The position numbers and the translations under genes are program-made. Positions 1 to 11,465 of a stretch of 64,000 nucleotides of DNA are shown in pieces. The stretch spans positions 2,533,299 to 2,597,298 of the forward strand of contig NW_017803854.1 of NCBI RefSeq assembly GCF_001625305.1. Reading direction: 5' to 3'. The notes below the pieces were generated by a model, which was not told where the DNA came from, did not search any database, and saw only the letters and a list, made by a program, of their open reading frames with translations. Every line of letters begins with the position of its first letter. The stretch's first letter is position 1. Source of the DNA: Branchiostoma belcheri (lineage: Eukaryota; Chordata; Leptocardii; Amphioxiformes; Branchiostomatidae).

Positions 1-576
1 TAATGCAGGATACTAGTATGCAAATGACGCTATTGACGCTGTAACGTCATTATTGAGATTTGAGTATCAATAATAGCAACGGTAAAATTAACCGAATGGC
101 ATTATAGATCTACTTTGAAAACTCTTTGTGTCGATTGAATTGGTTTTTTTAGGGTCCGAGAAGTGGGAAGATAACACTACAGACTAACGCGGAGCCTGTG
201 ATCATCCGGTCTTTCCACGCACGAACACTGGATGGTGTAAGGTTAGTGCAATGTCTTTGGTTAGTGGAAGTTGCTTTATACGCCGGAGATTACTGTACGT
301 AGATACAAAAGAAGTCAGCTGGAGGTGGCCCATCATCGCCGCGACGCGCTTCTTCAGAAAATTGTACTCTGACTCGGTTCCCCCGAAGAAATCTGCTTGT
401 AGATTATAGTACCCGATCAATACACATCTAACAGTCTCCTCCACAGTTTCCAAAACACTTTCGAGTTGCGAAAACATAAAACATCCCGGAATCTCTGAAA
501 AGTCTTGAGGTCAATGATAATTATATGTTGATAGTTCTTGATCCCAGAGATACAAAAAAATTAATTGTTTTTACAG
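1..576. other. Probable intron of the AprA-like gene; no supported coding exon
   Basis: This stretch lies upstream of the first recognised exon (acceptor at 575-576) and is probably intron. A 92-codon open frame on the minus strand (202-477) contains the sequence NLQADFF, which is the translation of a repeat terminus seen many times in this window (CTCCAAGCAGAT). That makes it a likely repeat-derived shadow rather than a gene. Confidence 0.4.
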
Positions 577-2126
577 ACGTGACTTCCGCTTGCTAAATCA
601 ACCACCAGGAGAAAAGGATCCCCAGCCACACCCTGTCGTCTGGCTACCCGAGGATGTAGAAGACATGGTAAAACATTATAATTACGATATTCACGGTGGT
701 CTGTCACTACGGTATTCTTTCCCATTGCTATGCGCGTTCGAAAAGGTATCGGGTTACAAGACGCTATTTTGGCCTGTTTTGGACTACCCGTAAAATATTT
801 GAAACTAAACAAATAATATTTAGGGGTAAATTTCGTCCAATTAAAATGAAATTATCGTCTTAACATCCTTTAAATGTTCGCTTTTTATGCTAAGTCACTG
901 ATTTTTTAAAATTTCGCTCAGAAAGACGATTATTTTCGGGTTTCCCAGCACAAGTCATGTCACGTTTTTAGGCAAACATCGTTCAAACCTGGCTACGTAT
1001 ATTACCCCAGATCCCCGATTTTTATATTTTTCGCAGACTAGGAATAAGATCAAAAATCCTGTTTTAGGGATTTTTTAATTTCCAATTTTAAGTCTAGTTT
1101 TTATCGACATATTGGTGAAAAAATGGCATTTTTTGACATTTTTCTCACTAAATTACCCATAATTCAAAATTGAAGCCATTTTTCAAAAATCCCTAAAACA
1201 CGATTTTCGGGACAACCGTTACAGTCATTTTGAGCCGTAAATGGGGTATGTTTGACTCTCCATGTTTCCAGGTTTGAACGAGTTTTTCAGACATATCATA
1301 TAGCCAGAAATTGTGCATTGTGTTATTCACACTGGCGTAAAGAATCATTACAGTATTCAAGGTCACCCAAGGATATGACAGCAGCTTCGCTACATGTTAC
1401 ATACCCACCAAAAATTATTGCGGACATGTACTGTCCAGGAAACTGTTTGTATCTATAGAAAAGTGTTGTTTTTTATCTGTTGCAAGGCACTCAGGCAGAA
1501 GGGCTTGTTTTGTCGCTTTATTGTAAATGACCGCAGGTGACCCCGAAATGGAACGCGGGTTCGATTCGAATTGCCCAGATCGAACACGATCGAACACAGT
1601 TCGGATTCTATGAAATGTGGGAACTTTGCAGCCCAGATTTGACCACCGTGATTCACCCATATTACACATTTATTTATCACATATTGCATGATCCGCTGTG
1701 TTTAGGTCAGTTTGCTTCCTCTTCTCCAAACAAACGAGGTCAATGACCTGGACCAGACGTCTGTCACTGTGGTAACTGGTGCTGTAGCAAACACCCTGTG
1801 GTGTTGGGATACATTATGTAGCAAGTGGCTGGGCAGAGTTGGATGGGCTGGTCACCAAATGTATGAATAGGCCACAGAGCGATAGTTTGCTAGCATGCAC
1901 CATATGAAGGTAACTATCGTGCACTTCCTTTGCAAATGTTACCCTTCTAGTTTCCGCATGTATTTCATACCTGACACTTTTACGTACATGTACACCTTGT
2001 GTTTTTAGGGAAACGGAACGTACGTTGCGGAGTTCGATTTCCCAGATGTCGGCTGGCTCGCCTTCTTCATCCAGGTTTGTGAAGAACATTCGGTCGTCAT
2101 GAGCTTGATAGACAAACCTCTGTCTG

Positions 2127-2166
<40 letters not shown>

Positions 2167-2476
2167 CCTATCTATCTACCTATCTATCTATCTATACACA
2201 CACACACACACACACATAAACATATCTCTATTGATCTACCTACATGCCTATCATCTATCTGACTGTCTAAGTATATATATAGATATTATATTTATCGCTC
2301 TTAGCTGTCTTACACAACTTCTGTATGTAACGTATACCAAACATCTGTTTCCCCAGGCGACCTTCCCAGCCCCACACGGAACTGTTCTGGAGTTCACCAC
2401 CGAGGTGCACGTCATCCCGGACACGTTCCCGTTCCCAGAGTGCCACGGGGACGACTGCAGGGGCGTCATCGTTTGA
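577..2476 (+). CDS. AprA-like / PhoPQ-activated pathogenicity-related family protein, C-terminal exons (5' part outside window)
   Basis: Three exons join in frame: 577-667, 2009-2074 and 2357-2476 (stop TGA). All have GT-AG borders. The translation runs from RDFRLLN through VVWLPEDVEDM, GNGTYVAEFD, GWLAFFIQ, TEVHVIPDTFPFPEC to GDDCRGVIV and a stop. This resembles the C-terminal part of the PhoPQ-related / autocrine proliferation repressor A family: secreted alpha/beta-hydrolase-like proteins in bacteria, amoebae and some invertebrates, where the C-terminal domain carries a W-x-A-F-F-I motif and an EV-x-x-x-P-x-T-F-P-F segment. The N-terminal hydrolase region must lie before base 1. An AATAAA follows at 2652. 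The first intron contains a foldback repeat and the second a (CTAT)n array. Family assignment is from memory of the motif layout; the biochemical role in animals is unknown. Confidence 0.72.
968..1282. mobile_element. Foldback (MITE-like) repeat in AprA-like intron
   Basis: The ends are inverted copies of CGTTCAAACCTGG (about 970 and 1281), and the inner sequence also folds back (AAAATCC..GGGATTTTT paired with AAAAATCCCTAAAACA). AT-rich, no coding capacity. It lies in the intron between exons 577-667 and 2009-2074. Confidence 0.6.
2120..2215. repeat. (CTAT)n followed by (CA)n microsatellite
   Basis: Uninterrupted CTAT/CTAC tetramers run into a CA run, inside the last intron of the AprA-like gene. 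Confidence 0.95.
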
Positions 2477-3770
2477 AAAGACGCTTTGAAACTTTATTAG
2501 AATGGCGCCCTTGAGCACACCACTAGTCTTCCTGAACTTCTCAACAATAACAATTACATACAATGTACAATTACATACAATTTCACCATGTATCTATGTA
2601 TATGTAAGAACACACAAGTCAGCCCTGTGGGCTGCAAGTTGTTCATTTGCAATAAACCAATTATTATATAGCAGTTAATGTATAACGACGAATGTTGTAG
2701 TTCCATACCATCTATTGCCTCTACCAGGCTCCCCAAGTTGCTGGGAAAAATTGTGGAAATTGCAAAAAAATGAATTGGCAAAATAGACTGAATAGAATGC
2801 CAGTTAAATGTTTATTGGTTTATATTCTATTAATTATAATTAATTCTATTAATTATATATTACATTCTATTCATATTATATTCTCTGTTCTTGGAAAGCA
2901 TGTATTACAAGTTTACTCATTATACATTTTGTAATTAGTAAGATTTCATATTTTGAAACTTATTTCAAGCTTCTAAATCCAAAACAAAGCACACAAAGCA
3001 ATAACTGTTCAACAACTATTAGAAATATCTTAACTTCATAATAATGTTCAATTCATTACCAACAGGTAATACTGTATTTTCATCAATTACTCGATATTAG
3101 AGACCCATGGAGAATCAACATTTCGTCATTCCAACAACCAACTGCACAAGGATCCAAGATTTGAAACTACATGTAGTAATTCTGAAATTCTATATGTTGC
3201 AAATGAAAGATAATGTTTCCTGTATCAATCACACGTCATAATTCAGAAATTATATACTAATATATAGAAGATTTTGTTGACAGTATTCTTAGACTATTCT
3301 TATTCCCTCTGTTCTCGTAGGAGACTCAGTAGATTTTCAGCACACACTTTCAGAGTTATGAATGATTAGTAACATTTTTGTAAGACATAGACATTAGTTT
3401 CAGACAAACATCATATAATATAAATGTCATAGCATATAATACTAGTATATTGCCACTAATTGATCTCTTTTTAGTAATGTTCATCATTCATCTGTGTATT
3501 TATCATGAAGATTAACATCATTAAATCACAAATCATTATGTAATTCTACATTATATACTTGTGCTACAATTCTAAAAAGCACTTCTTTGACATTGGAAAC
3601 ATGTTTTCTATTTGATGAGTTCAAAAAGTCCTTTTACACACCAAAACAGAACACTTGCCAATCAAATAAAATCCAAACCACAAATGTCAGATAGCCTTGC
3701 TCACTGCCCACAGTCTTGGGAGAGGTTGAAAGTCCGTGCAGTGGGCTAAAATGATTCATTAAGTGAAGAA
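2477..3770. other. Intergenic AT-rich DNA between convergent genes
   Basis: This interval separates the 3' ends of the AprA-like gene (+) and the P450 (-). It is AT-rich with short internal inverted repeats (for example TTAATTATAATTAATT near 2830). AATAAA at 2652 is a plausible polyadenylation signal for the left gene. No conserved coding exon was seen. Confidence 0.5.
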
Positions 3771-5775
3771 TCAGTTTGCCATCTCCACCCTCAGGCGAAT
3801 GGGCTCGGTAGGGGTGGGGAAGGACTTCCACTTGTTGAGCTTCAGAGGGACCTGAGTGTGCAGAACAGATGCAGGCAAATTATCAGACTGACATAAGATA
3901 TCCAACAATGTGTAAAAATTGAGCTGAAACAAGAGAACTCTTAGACTTAACAAGAACAAAAGTTTAATATCCTTTGTTAAACCATAGTCTGTGTGTAATG
4001 ACATCGAAAACCATTGTAATGCCTAAAAGATGTATTTTTTTATTGCTCAATTTGGGTATCCTAAATTTTCCCCCAGACTAGTATTGGGCCATTAGCCGCT
4101 TTCCTTTGGCAGCCAACTCCCCTCACTAACTCCCCTCGGGCTCAACTCCCCCGTACGCATACATGTAGCAGTAATTTAGATAGGCAGGCGAAGGGCCAAA
4201 GAAAAATGGCTTAACAGCCCAATATTAGCCTGTCTTACAGGGTCACTTAAGTACTGTGGCTGTGACTTACAACAGTGTCGGGTCCAGTCAGGAGGCGATA
4301 CTTCATGAGAACCCTGGCCAGGCCAACCTTCAGCTCCAGCAGGGCCAGTCTCATCCCGATGCAGTTTCTCGGCCCCGCCCCAAAAGGCAGCCAGTCAAAC
4401 TGGCTCCGCTTCCCCCTCTCTTCCTTCGTGAACCTTTCAGTTGAAAGTCACAACATTTAAGAGTAATTCATTCAATGCCTTGTTGACCATGAAATGTATA
4501 TTGTACAGCAAAAAAATCCCCAACATCATGCCTCACTGCCAAGGGTGACAAAGTAGATAATATTTTTGAGATTCACTGACTCAGAGGTAAAACAAAAGAT
4601 ACAGTCTAAACTTGGTCTAAGATGACCAACCAGGAGACCAAAGAAACATGGTCTTCTGAAGTCTGGGTCTTCTTAAACAAGTGGTCTTCTTATCCAACAA
4701 GCATGGTAATGATAGTTTATCTATAATTTACCCACCTGTACCCACCAGTACCTGTACTTTGATTTTTCTAATTATTTCTTATTGGTATTTTTGTGGGATC
4801 CCATGGAGTATAAAGACTGAATAATGATCAATTATTTATATAATGAATAAATAAATAAATAGAAACATTGGACGATGAAATATTGTATAAACACCTTTCT
4901 GGGATGAACTTCCTGGGTTGGTCCCAGCGTGCAGGGTCGTAGTGAATGGCGAGGGCGGGGACACCCACAACCATACCCTTCGGGACAGTAAGTGACTTCA
5001 GCTCAGTATCTTCGTTAGCAACCCTCATGATGCTGAAAGAACACATTTTACAAACGTATAAGGTGCAAAATATTCCTTAAAAAAGTATGCACCCTGGTGC
5101 CTGAGTATAACAAGCAACAAACTGTATACTCAGGGATCTTTCCTGATCATTCTACTAAATGTTTTGTGTCAACATTCCTTGTAGATTGTTTGCAAATAAT
5201 GATACCCAAGGCATACAATCTAAAATCGATTTGTACAAGCCCTGCACTTTTTACGTATCAAATATTAAAATATTAAGCAAACATGCATTAAAAAGGCTTC
5301 CACTCCTGTAAGTGTACTGATTGATACTCATGTATGTTGTCTGTAACTTTCATTGTTTCATTGCAGATGATAACTTTTCTGACACAACTATAAAAACTAT
5401 AGATAGGATATCATCCTTAAATATGCAAATGCTCGGAATACATTACAGGTTTTGCACAGGCACAGAGTACGTTCTGCTGACGTGCTTGTCTAAAGTACAT
5501 GTTAACTAGATAAAACTTACAATGATACGATAGGGTAGAGGCGAAGGGTCTCCATGACACACATCTCCAGGTAAGGCATCTTCTGCACAGCATCGTAGTC
5601 CACTTCAGCCTGTAGAACATAGAGCAGGTCTTAAAATCCTTTATTCTGCATTATAAACCTACACAATGAAAATGTTATGCCTGCAGAAGACAAATTTTAC
5701 GTGCACCACCCATGAATTGTTAAAGAAAACATTCAATGCACAACATCTAATGCACAAATAAAAATCCTTATACAC

Positions 5776-5815
<40 letters not shown>

Positions 5816-5907
5816 ACATAACATGTACATTTGTATCTATACATGTACAGTCATACATAAATCCAGTATATAGACCTGTGCAGGACAGGTGCAGGTAGAC
5901 ATCAGAC

Positions 5908-5940
<33 letters not shown>

Positions 5941-8900
5941 CAAGAGCTCTCACAACAACAATCAATATGACAGACAGGTCCCACATGGGCACGCAAACCA
6001 CTGCGTAGCAGCATTAACATAATCTACATGTATGTGGCGCAAAAGTTCGATAGCTGACCGCATTTACATTGCATTCATCTGCACTGTGACTAAAAGTATG
6101 TACACATACTGAAGTAAGTGGGTCATTCATCATGAAGAAGGCTGCAGAAAAGCCTTTAAAGCTTCCTCAGGATAAATGACAGGATAAGGACCTACTTTGT
6201 TCCCAACGGCCTCGATGATCTCCTCCCTCGCTCTGTCCTGGATCTCCGGGTCGAGGGCAAGGTGGTATAGAGCAAAGGACATCGTGATTGAGACAGTGTC
6301 AAAACCCCCGGAAAAGAAGCCGATTCCGTTTGCGACAACATCGTCCCTGGTCAGAGCTGAAATCGTAGGAAATGTTTTCAGCCGCGATATAACATCTGTG
6401 TCCATAATATCACCAGGGTCCATAATATCGCCACCTTGAGAAATAGTGTGCTTTAAGATATTTTTACTGCAACATACCTTAGGTATGTACATTTGATGTG
6501 TGAAGGAGTGCATACCAAAAGTATGTTGCAGTAAAAATATCTTTAAGCACACTTTTTCTCAAGGTGGTGATATTATGGACCCTGGTGATATTATGGACAC
6601 GGATGTTACTTTTAGTACTGTAATTCAATTGTTTGTGGTAGCAAAAGTTCACAGTCTGAGATAAATAGAGGTGCTCACAGAACTATATGCTCGCAGTAGC
6701 GACAGGTGCAGAAAAAAAAGTTGTAACTAATAAAACTATTAACAGATTAGTAGTACATACGTTGCTTTTTTCCGACCACTTTAGGTGCTTCTGCACCAGT
6801 ATCGTCGCTCTCCTTGTGTGCATCTATCATAACTTGCAGTAGGTCTGCACGTCCCTTTCAAAACAAACAAAAGAAATCAAAGGTGTCAGACTTCTTGGAA
6901 GTTGTTTTTGGGATGTGCTACTGGTAGGAAATGATGACAATAATGTGTGAGAAATGCCAGTAAATATCAATACCAGACCAATTTCCTTATCCAGAATATT
7001 TTTGCTGCCCTGAAACTGCATTTGATGCCTTTAAAGTCAATGTAGAAAGAAAGACAATAATATTCTAAAGCCCTACTTTTCCTCCATCAGTTTTCCTCAG
7101 TTCCAGAAGCTGGTCCATGACGCCGTCAAAGAAGTCGCTTACATCTCTTTTGTTCAGGGGGTGATAGTTGAACATCTCGAAAAAGGGCTTCATGATGCCA
7201 GGAATGGTGACTGTAGAGACATGACATTACAGCAGGTGGTCAGGAATGTGACATTTAAATGATGTGTGTTGAAGGAGGCCTGTGAGACAGTTCCCTCACA
7301 CAAACACAAGATGTACTGTAAAAAAAAAGAGTAAAAAAGATACTAGTACTGGTTTTCAGGCTGATGGCATGTGGAAGACAATGCAGGACACTGGACTTCT
7401 GGGCTGCCATGGTGGTTTGGGTGGCAGAAGAGGATGTGGCACCCAACATAAGTCAAGTCAAGTGTTAAAGTTTTACTCACTATAAAGCCACATGAGTGGA
7501 CTTCGAAAGTTGAAGTCGAGCGCTCTCCTTGCGTGGGTGATGAACGGATGTTGTGGATCCTGCTGCGAGTGCACCTCAAGCCCGAAGATGGTCCTGGCCG
7601 TGGTGTCCATGCTGAACGCACCTGTCAGTCTGCAAGTCAGGATCGTCAATTATAAAAAAATTAAACTTAAACATCCAATGGAAAAACTGGGTTTTCTAAG
7701 TCAATTTTTTGGTCATTCTTTTAAGGTAGTAGGTTTAATTAATCCTATCCCATTGGCATGCTGATACATATGAGACAAAAGTTGTAGCCCTCTTGAGGCA
7801 GAGTGGCCTCCACTGCAAAGCTGTGACACAAGCAGTTTGGTAGCCTAGCGTGTGTTTACACAAGCTCTCGGCCGAGGGCAATTCTTAGCCCTGATAATTC
7901 AGCGCCCTTTGGCCCTGTCGTGTACAGGAGTTTTCATAATAAACCAATAGACAAAAAAAAATTAATGCTATTATACATTTAAGAAAGGGATTTTTTGTTC
8001 TTCCTTACTCCCTGACATCAAAAGACTCCTTGGTGGCTACAAAGCTGCTGATGTTCTCCAACAGTTGGTCCGCACATATGTTCACTCCAGCTGTGATCTG
8101 GAAACACAGAATCAACGTTAACTGCTAGCCTCAGTCTATTGTGGTTGAGGCTATCTTCAGGGCTCTAATAGTTTTCCCCATCCAGCTCAACACGCTGCCT
8201 GGTGGGACACCTGTATAGATTTGCTAATAGAGTTTTGTACGCCAGCAGTTAATTAGCCCGATAGTGACCGGTCTAATCAAGCTCCCGTCATGCAATTTAA
8301 CGTAACCAGGAACCGACATGTAGCCAAGTTGGGCAGGGAAGAGCTCTTGCAGTCCTAAAGAAAACCTGTACCAACTGCGATAGACTGGACACCAAGCTAA
8401 TCAACTACTGGATCAATCACATTAGAAGACTTCTGGGAACCTCTGTGAATTGTGTTATCAGGTTGGCACTGAAAAAGTAGACTTGTTTAACACAACCAAG
8501 TCTTTTATTCAGCCAGCATTTTGGTGACCGTCTGTCACCTTCCTCAGGGTAGCTCTGACTCATTGCACAGCACCTGTTAATCTCCAAGCAGATTCTGTGG
8601 GGCAAGGGCAAGTATACATTGGCCTCCTTATAAAATAATGGAGGATACAGGAGGCCTATGGATACAGGTGGTCTTTGCCCAAAAGAATTCTGCTTGTTGA
8701 TTAAGCACAGATGTGTCACTGCTAATACCAAAGGTCCGAGTCGACACGTACCTGCTTGAGCTTGCTGCTGCTGAAGGCTGGGGTAAGTGAGGTCCGCACG
8801 TTCCTCCAGGCCTCCTCCCTCAGATTAAACAGCTGCAGGCTTTGGGGCTTCACATTGATGTCTTGTGTATCTGGCTGCAGTGATTGAAGTATAAGTCTCA

Positions 8901-9929
8901 TCATGTTTCTCCAATGAATGAAAAACCTATTCTCATCCCATACTACACACTACTCCTGTTCCAGTAATTTCCATCCTTAACTTTGTACCTTGTATACAAT
9001 TAAGTATAGAAAGTACTGACAGACGACACCTTCTACAATTGTCATGCAAAAAGTTGTATTTCAATACATGTGTATATTCATTCATATATTATGGTAAGTG
9101 GTATAAAGAGACACTGATCATACAAATTCAATATGATGGTTCCTTAACACTTACCCCCCCCCTCCCATCAGCTAGCCTGGGTGCCATCCTCCGTAGTTTC
9201 CGCCAGCTACCTGAATGTTGGTGGCCAGCGACATAGGATTTAGCAGAAACTATGAAGGGTGGCACCCAGGCTACCCGACCTGAAGTGGGATGAAGATGCT
9301 GACAAAAGTGTAACACTCACTTGACGATTGACAAACTTGTGGAACTGTTTCACGAAGACCTCCTTTAACATCTCTGCATCACTCAGAATGAGAAGTGGCA
9401 TCATCCCATTGAAGACTCTGTATCCATAAATTGATAAAACATTAACATCAAGATCGACTTCAGACTTCCTTAGAGTATTTCGGGCTTTCGTTTACATGCC
9501 TGTGACATTTGTAAGAGACTACCAAAACAGCAACCAAATAAAAACGACTTTGAAATGTCATGCAATGACATGTGCTGTCTAATGTATTTACTCACCCAAA
9601 TGCTGGAGCCATATCAGAAGCAGAGTATTGAGTGTTGTAAACCCCCTACGACAGAAAAGGGCAGAAAATCAGAAATCCAATTGATTTTGAACATACATAC
9701 AGTATAATGTCAACTTATATTATAGACACACACACACATGCATGAGCACGCACACACACGCACACGCACACATGCACACGCACACACGCACACACACATG
9801 CAAACATAAATACACACACACATGCAAACATAAATACACACACACATTAAGCATACACACACATGCACACATAAACATACACACACATGCAAACATAAAT
9901 ACACACACACATTAAACATACACATACAT

Positions 9930-9972
<43 letters not shown>

Positions 9973-11465
9973 CACATTAAAAGAAATAAAACATACATAC
10001 ACATCACACACACACACACACACACACACAGAGGCTGAAACACATTTAATAGAGCTTACCCCAAGAAGGGTCAGGTATGCGGTCCCGATGATGGGTAGAG
10101 GTGGCAACCCAATTCCAGGTACTCCCATCCTCTTGAACACAAACAGAGGATGGACTGCATACCTTTGGGATGAAGGAAGAAACCCCAAAATAATGTTAAC
10201 TTCACATGGTAACCTAACAAGCTATTCTTAATAATAGTCATCATTCTTACTCAAACGCATTCATATATAATACTATATGATGACCAGCCCCGTCATCTCT
10301 GTCCTGCTACATAACGTAACGCAACACCACAGGGTGTACTCTGTGGTACAGAACCAGTTACCATGGTAACAGACTTCTGGTCCAGGTCATTGACCTCATT
10401 TGTTTGGAGAAGAAGAAACCGAGCAAAAACAATCAATATGCACAAAACTCTAAATGACTGGAAAGCAGAATGGCTGTCAACTAGCCGTGGCGACTCGGTA
10501 CGCCTTTTGTATGACTATGATATTATGGTATTTACCAATACAAGATACATTGTACAAAGTATCACCACGGTTAGTTGTCAACATGACTGCCAAAGATTTG
10601 AGACACTTACAGATAGAAAAGTACCGCCAGTACAGGCAGTAGGATCCATGTCAGCGGGACCGGCAGAAACTCCAAGTTTATTATTGAGGCCATTTCTGCT
10701 CAATGCACTGCTGATTATCGTCGTGACCCCAGAAATAATTTATGCCAGAACCATAGCGTTACTCGCAGACTCGCTGAGCTGACTGAGCCAGGGGAGGGGC
10801 AGTCCGCAAACAATTTGACCAAAGTACGGCGCACGAAAAGGTTAGCGATGCCATTCAAGCCTGCTGAAAAACATTGGGACGTCTAGGCTCGGGTAAACAG
10901 GAATCTGACGTCATGACGCCCCACAGGACGTTGACCTTATAATGTTGGGTCACGGAAGCACACAGAGAGTGACGTCACAGACGCTCTAGAGGTCGCCCAT
11001 GGGCATGGAGAAGAGTGACAGAGGACAGAGGCTGGCAATGATGTTGTCTGTTATAAAACAGGCTAAACATTGGAATGAAAAGGCTTCATGTTGCGGAAGA
11101 AAAAATTATGACCTATTACTATATAACTGCAAGCCTTTGAACTGCCGGACTTCACTACTTTTCACTGATGGTCTTTACTGAATCATTACTTCTGTCAAAA
11201 ATGAAAGTGCACGAAAATACTCATAATCTCATACCTGAACCTAGAACCAAGGAGGTTAAAAAAAGGGACCAAGGAGTTTAACCTCCTTGCTAGAACCATG
11301 GAGGTAGAAAAAGAGAAGGAGGGAGCTCAAACTCAAAGTCTCTTTTTCTACCTCCATGCTAGAACTGACAAATGTTTGAGACACTTACACATAGAAAAGT
11401 ACCGCCAGTACAGGCAGTAGGATCCATGTCAGCGGGACCGGCAGAAACTCCAAGATGAAGTCCAT
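3771..11465 (-). CDS. Cytochrome P450, CYP3-like clan, microsomal, complete (515 aa, 14 exons)
   Basis: Exons in transcript order: 11465-11389, 10162-10060, 9645-9596, 9417-9321, 8874-8752, 8097-8009, 7629-7481, 7210-7077, 6854-6761, 6356-6196, 5609-5521, 5032-4895, 4433-4271, 3851-3771. All have GT-AG borders and phases sum to 1548 nt. Residues 1-27 form a hydrophobic signal anchor (MDFILEFLPVPLTWILL..) followed by a proline-rich hinge (GLPPLP). Helix C WRNVR is at 132-136, the I-helix oxygen-binding segment SGGFDT at 321-326, ExxR (ETLR) at 379-382, IPERF just before the last third, and the heme loop FGAGPRNCIG with Cys459. These are diagnostic of an ER-bound haem-thiolate monooxygenase reduced by P450 reductase. 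Length and sequence suggest the CYP3/CYP5 clan; the substrate cannot be inferred. An alternative exon 1 lies in intron 1 at 10611-10693. The gene is divergent from the ARF-like gene. No frameshift seen. Confidence 0.93.
5778..5940. repeat. (CA)n and (GA)n microsatellites in a P450 intron
   Basis: A CA run at about 5779-5817 and a GA run at about 5910-5937 lie in the intron between exons 5521-5609 and 6196-6356. No other feature is visible there. Confidence 0.95.
6390..6610. repeat. Long near-perfect palindrome (arms ~85 bp) in P450 intron
   Basis: The left arm (6390-6478) and right arm (6525-6610) are near-perfect reverse complements around a ~45-bp spacer. The arms hold GTCCATAATAT, CACCTTGAGAAA and CTTTAAGATATTTTTACTGC against their complements. 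The palindrome starts about 34 bp from the I-helix exon acceptor (6356), so a hairpin in the pre-mRNA would sit over the branch-point region. Confidence 0.85.
8512..8552 (-). ncRNA. Degenerate hammerhead-like motif in a dispersed repeat
   Basis: The minus strand reads CTGAGGA, then A, a GGTGAC/GTCACC helix, AAAA, TGC, TGG. This matches the layout of two better copies (25523-25576 and 49623-49664), but the GAAA box is mutated to AAAA. A TTTTATT (AATAAAA on the minus strand) follows, as in the other minus-strand copy. Probably an inactive retroelement end. Confidence 0.35.
9173..9273. mobile_element. MITE with TAGCCTGGGTGCCATCC terminal inverted repeats
   Basis: The ends are inverted copies of TAGCCTGGGTGCCATCC / GGGTGGCACCCAGGCTA with a foldback middle (CCGTAGTTTC / GAAACTATG). 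The same termini occur at 56207-56245 and 60128-60239, with a fragment at 23052. Confidence 0.75.
9718..10032. repeat. Compound CA-rich minisatellite
   Basis: CA dinucleotides are interrupted by CATG, CATAAA and CATTAA blocks, giving a higher-order ~24-bp unit (CACACACATGCAAACATAAA), then a pure CA run at 9928-9970. It lies in P450 intron 2. Confidence 0.9.
10611..10693 (-). CDS. Duplicated alternative first exon of the P450
   Basis: About 70 bp is nearly identical to the first coding exon 780 bp away. It retains an in-frame ATG and the same exit phase (83 nt against 77, two codons longer). The start reads MASIINLEFLPVPLTW instead of MDFILEFLPVPLTW. The donor is CT|GTAAGT, and splicing to the exon at 10162 gives ..FYLYAVHP, so both exons are compatible with the rest of the gene. 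It may be an alternative first exon with its own promoter or a recent duplicate without use. Confidence 0.55.
11220..11370. repeat. Nested short foldback repeat in P450 intron 1 region
   Basis: TAGAACCATGGAGGTAGAAA near 11284 is the inverted copy of TTTCTACCTCCATGCTAG near 11345. A second pair (AACCAAGGAGGTTAAA / GTTTAACCTCCTTGCTAG) sits just to the left. These look like small MITE remnants close to the 3' edge of P450 exon 1. Confidence 0.6.

Noticed and set aside
202..477. Minus-strand open frame of 91 codons
   Set aside because: Contains the translated end of a MITE family (NLQADFF), no recognisable domain, and lies within a probable intron.
2099..2476. 125-codon frame starting in the CTAT array
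   Set aside because: Upstream part is microsatellite translation; only 2357-2476 is an exon.
9710..10188. Cys/Val-rich minus-strand frames
   Set aside because: Translations of CA microsatellites (CVCVCV); only the segment 10060-10162 is a true exon.
10970..10980. CRE-like GTGACGTCAC as a P450 promoter element
   Set aside because: It lies in intron 1 relative to the main first exon; it would matter only if the alternative exon at 10611-10693 is used, which is unproven.
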